Source: Bacteroidia bacterium (GTDB lineage: Bacteria > Bacteroidota > Bacteroidia > Flavobacteriales > Flavobacteriaceae). From it: a stretch of DNA of 7,893 nucleotides. The notes beneath the pieces were generated by a model. That model did no database searches, was not told the origin of the DNA, and saw only the letters and a program-made list of their open reading frames with translations. How positions within the stretch are numbered: position 1 is the stretch's first letter; each line of letters starts with the position of its first letter. Shown one piece after another: positions 7,122 to 7,893 of the stretch. Where the stretch lies: contig JAUICT010000086.1 in NCBI GenBank assembly GCA_030429325.1, forward strand, positions 1 to 7,893, in the 5' to 3' direction. The position numbers and the translations under genes are program-made.

Positions 7122-7143
7122 ATTGTGCCTAAGGTGTGGTAAA

Positions 7144-7872
7144 TTACTTTTTTCCGTTTTTGAAAATATGGTCAAAATGGGGCTCTAAATGTCTTCGCAT
7201 AGCATTTCTAAACGTCTCGGGAGTGCCTACTTTTAGATTGTCCAAAAGCATTCTATGGGTAACAAATGTGCCTTTTGTGTAATGATAATCATCCAAATCA
7301 CGGTTCTTGGTCTCTTTTAAATAAACATATTCAAAAACAGGCAAGAGCAACCCTTGGAACCTCTGTAGTGTGTCATTCTTGGAAATCTGATAAAGTTTTC
7401 CATGAAAGGCAACCTCCTTGTCCAATGAGAACCTGACCTTACTTGTGCTCGTGGCCTCTTCCGCCTCAACTATTTCTTCCAGTTCATCAAGCTCTTTCTG
7501 TGTCTTGTGCTCAAAAAGAAAATCGGCCATGCCCATTTCAAGGATCATCCGAAGCTCAAACAGATTTTTTAAGGTCTTCGTGCCCAATAGGGTGGGATCC
7601 ATTATCCGCTCAAAATTGTTGATGATATCAGGTTGTTTCAATATCATCCCCCTGTGTTTTTTGGATTCAATGAGCCCCAAGGTCCGCAACCGCAATAGAG
7701 CTTCACGAACAACAGTTCTGCTGACCCCAAGGTTGGTGGCAAAATCCAATTCTTTTGGGATGGGGTCGCCAGGTCCAAGATTATTTTCCTTAAAAAACTC
7801 CAATAGCCTTAGTTCAACTTTATCAACTAGTGAAAGAGTGTCAACTGGCTTTAACTTTTTTAATTGCTTCAT
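7144..7872 (-). CDS. GntR-family transcriptional regulator, FadR/FCD subfamily
   Basis: This 242-residue protein is a complete FadR-type GntR regulator, probably a dimeric repressor released by a small acidic ligand. Residues about 13-80 form the winged helix-turn-helix, with the family signature GDPIPKELDFATNLGVSRT, VREALLRLRTLGLI and the wing residues KKHRGM. Residues about 100-235 form the all-helical FCD ligand domain, with LFELRMILEMGMADF and the metal or ligand site built from Asp151 or Glu153, His157, His206 and His228. The usual D-x3-H spacing would put Glu153, not an aspartate, at the first ligand. E. coli NanR, which senses sialic acid and controls nanA, belongs to this same subfamily, as do UxuR and ExuR for hexuronates. 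The gene converges on susD, and paired palindromes of FadR-type core lie at the lyase and susC starts, making this their likely regulator. The ATG at 7872 starts 21 bases from the window edge, so its own promoter is mostly outside. Confidence 0.93.
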   Translation of the reverse strand: MKQLKKLKPVDTLSLVDKVELRLLEFFKENNLGPGDPIPKELDFATNLGVSRTVVREALLRLRTLGLIESKKHRGMILKQPDIINNFERIMDPTLLGTKTLKNLFELRMILEMGMADFLFEHKTQKELDELEEIVEAEEATSTSKVRFSLDKEVAFHGKLYQISKNDTLQRFQGLLLPVFEYVYLKETKNRDLDDYHYTKGTFVTHRMLLDNLKVGTPETFRNAMRRHLEPHFDHIFKNGKK

Positions 7873-7880
7873 AAAGCTTT

Positions 7881-7890
7881 TGGTTAACTA
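7881..7890. promoter_or_regulatory. Small palindromic site upstream of the regulator gene
   Basis: TGGTTAACTA lies 8 bases upstream of the regulator's start codon. It contains GTTAAC and has the half-sites TNGT and ACNA, but with a two-base spacer instead of the three of the FadR-type pattern. It differs clearly from the two operators at the lyase and susC, so autoregulation through it is only a guess; the window ends three bases further on. Confidence 0.2.
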
Positions 7891-7893
7891 TAA

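Noticed and set aside
1..7893. CRISPR array, tRNA, rRNA or insertion sequence
   Set aside because: No regularly spaced repeats, cloverleaf-like sequence, rRNA-like stretch, transposase or terminal repeats with target duplication were seen.

Overview
The window looks like a piece of a chromosome from a marine-type member of the Bacteroidota, most likely class Flavobacteriia. It carries an adjacent SusC/SusD pair, lipoproteins with an acidic stretch after the lipobox cysteine, AT-rich intergenic DNA, starts without a clear Shine-Dalgarno sequence, and a -7-like promoter element of the Bacteroidota type (TAnnTTTG).

Layout. Positions 1-350 hold no intact gene, only a decayed-looking minus-strand reading frame at the left edge. 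A small lipocalin-like lipoprotein lies at 351-869 (+). A 283-base gap with two inverted repeats follows. Next come a dihydrodipicolinate synthase/N-acetylneuraminate lyase family aldolase (1153-2082, +), a SusC-type TonB-dependent outer-membrane transporter (2171-5476, +) and its SusD-type surface lipoprotein (5489-6994, +), which ends at a strong intrinsic terminator (7038-7070). A GntR-family regulator of the FadR/FCD subfamily (7144-7872, -) converges on susD.

How the genes work together. SusC and SusD would bind and import a sugar or oligosaccharide across the outer membrane. The aldolase would split a 2-keto-3-deoxy sugar acid into pyruvate and a smaller sugar. Its residues match sialic acid lyases, including the eukaryote-like NPL type, better than dihydrodipicolinate synthase. 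A nearly identical 17-bp palindrome (ATTATGT-TAT-ACATAAT and a 15/17 copy) sits directly before susC and directly at the start codon of the lyase. Its GT-NNN-AC core is the kind bound by FadR-subfamily GntR proteins, so the convergent regulator is the obvious candidate to control both transcription units. I read the locus as a compact sialic-acid-type (or related nonulosonate / keto-deoxy sugar acid) uptake and cleavage module under one local repressor. The substrate is inferred: no sialidase, NanE epimerase, kinase or inner-membrane transporter lies in the window.
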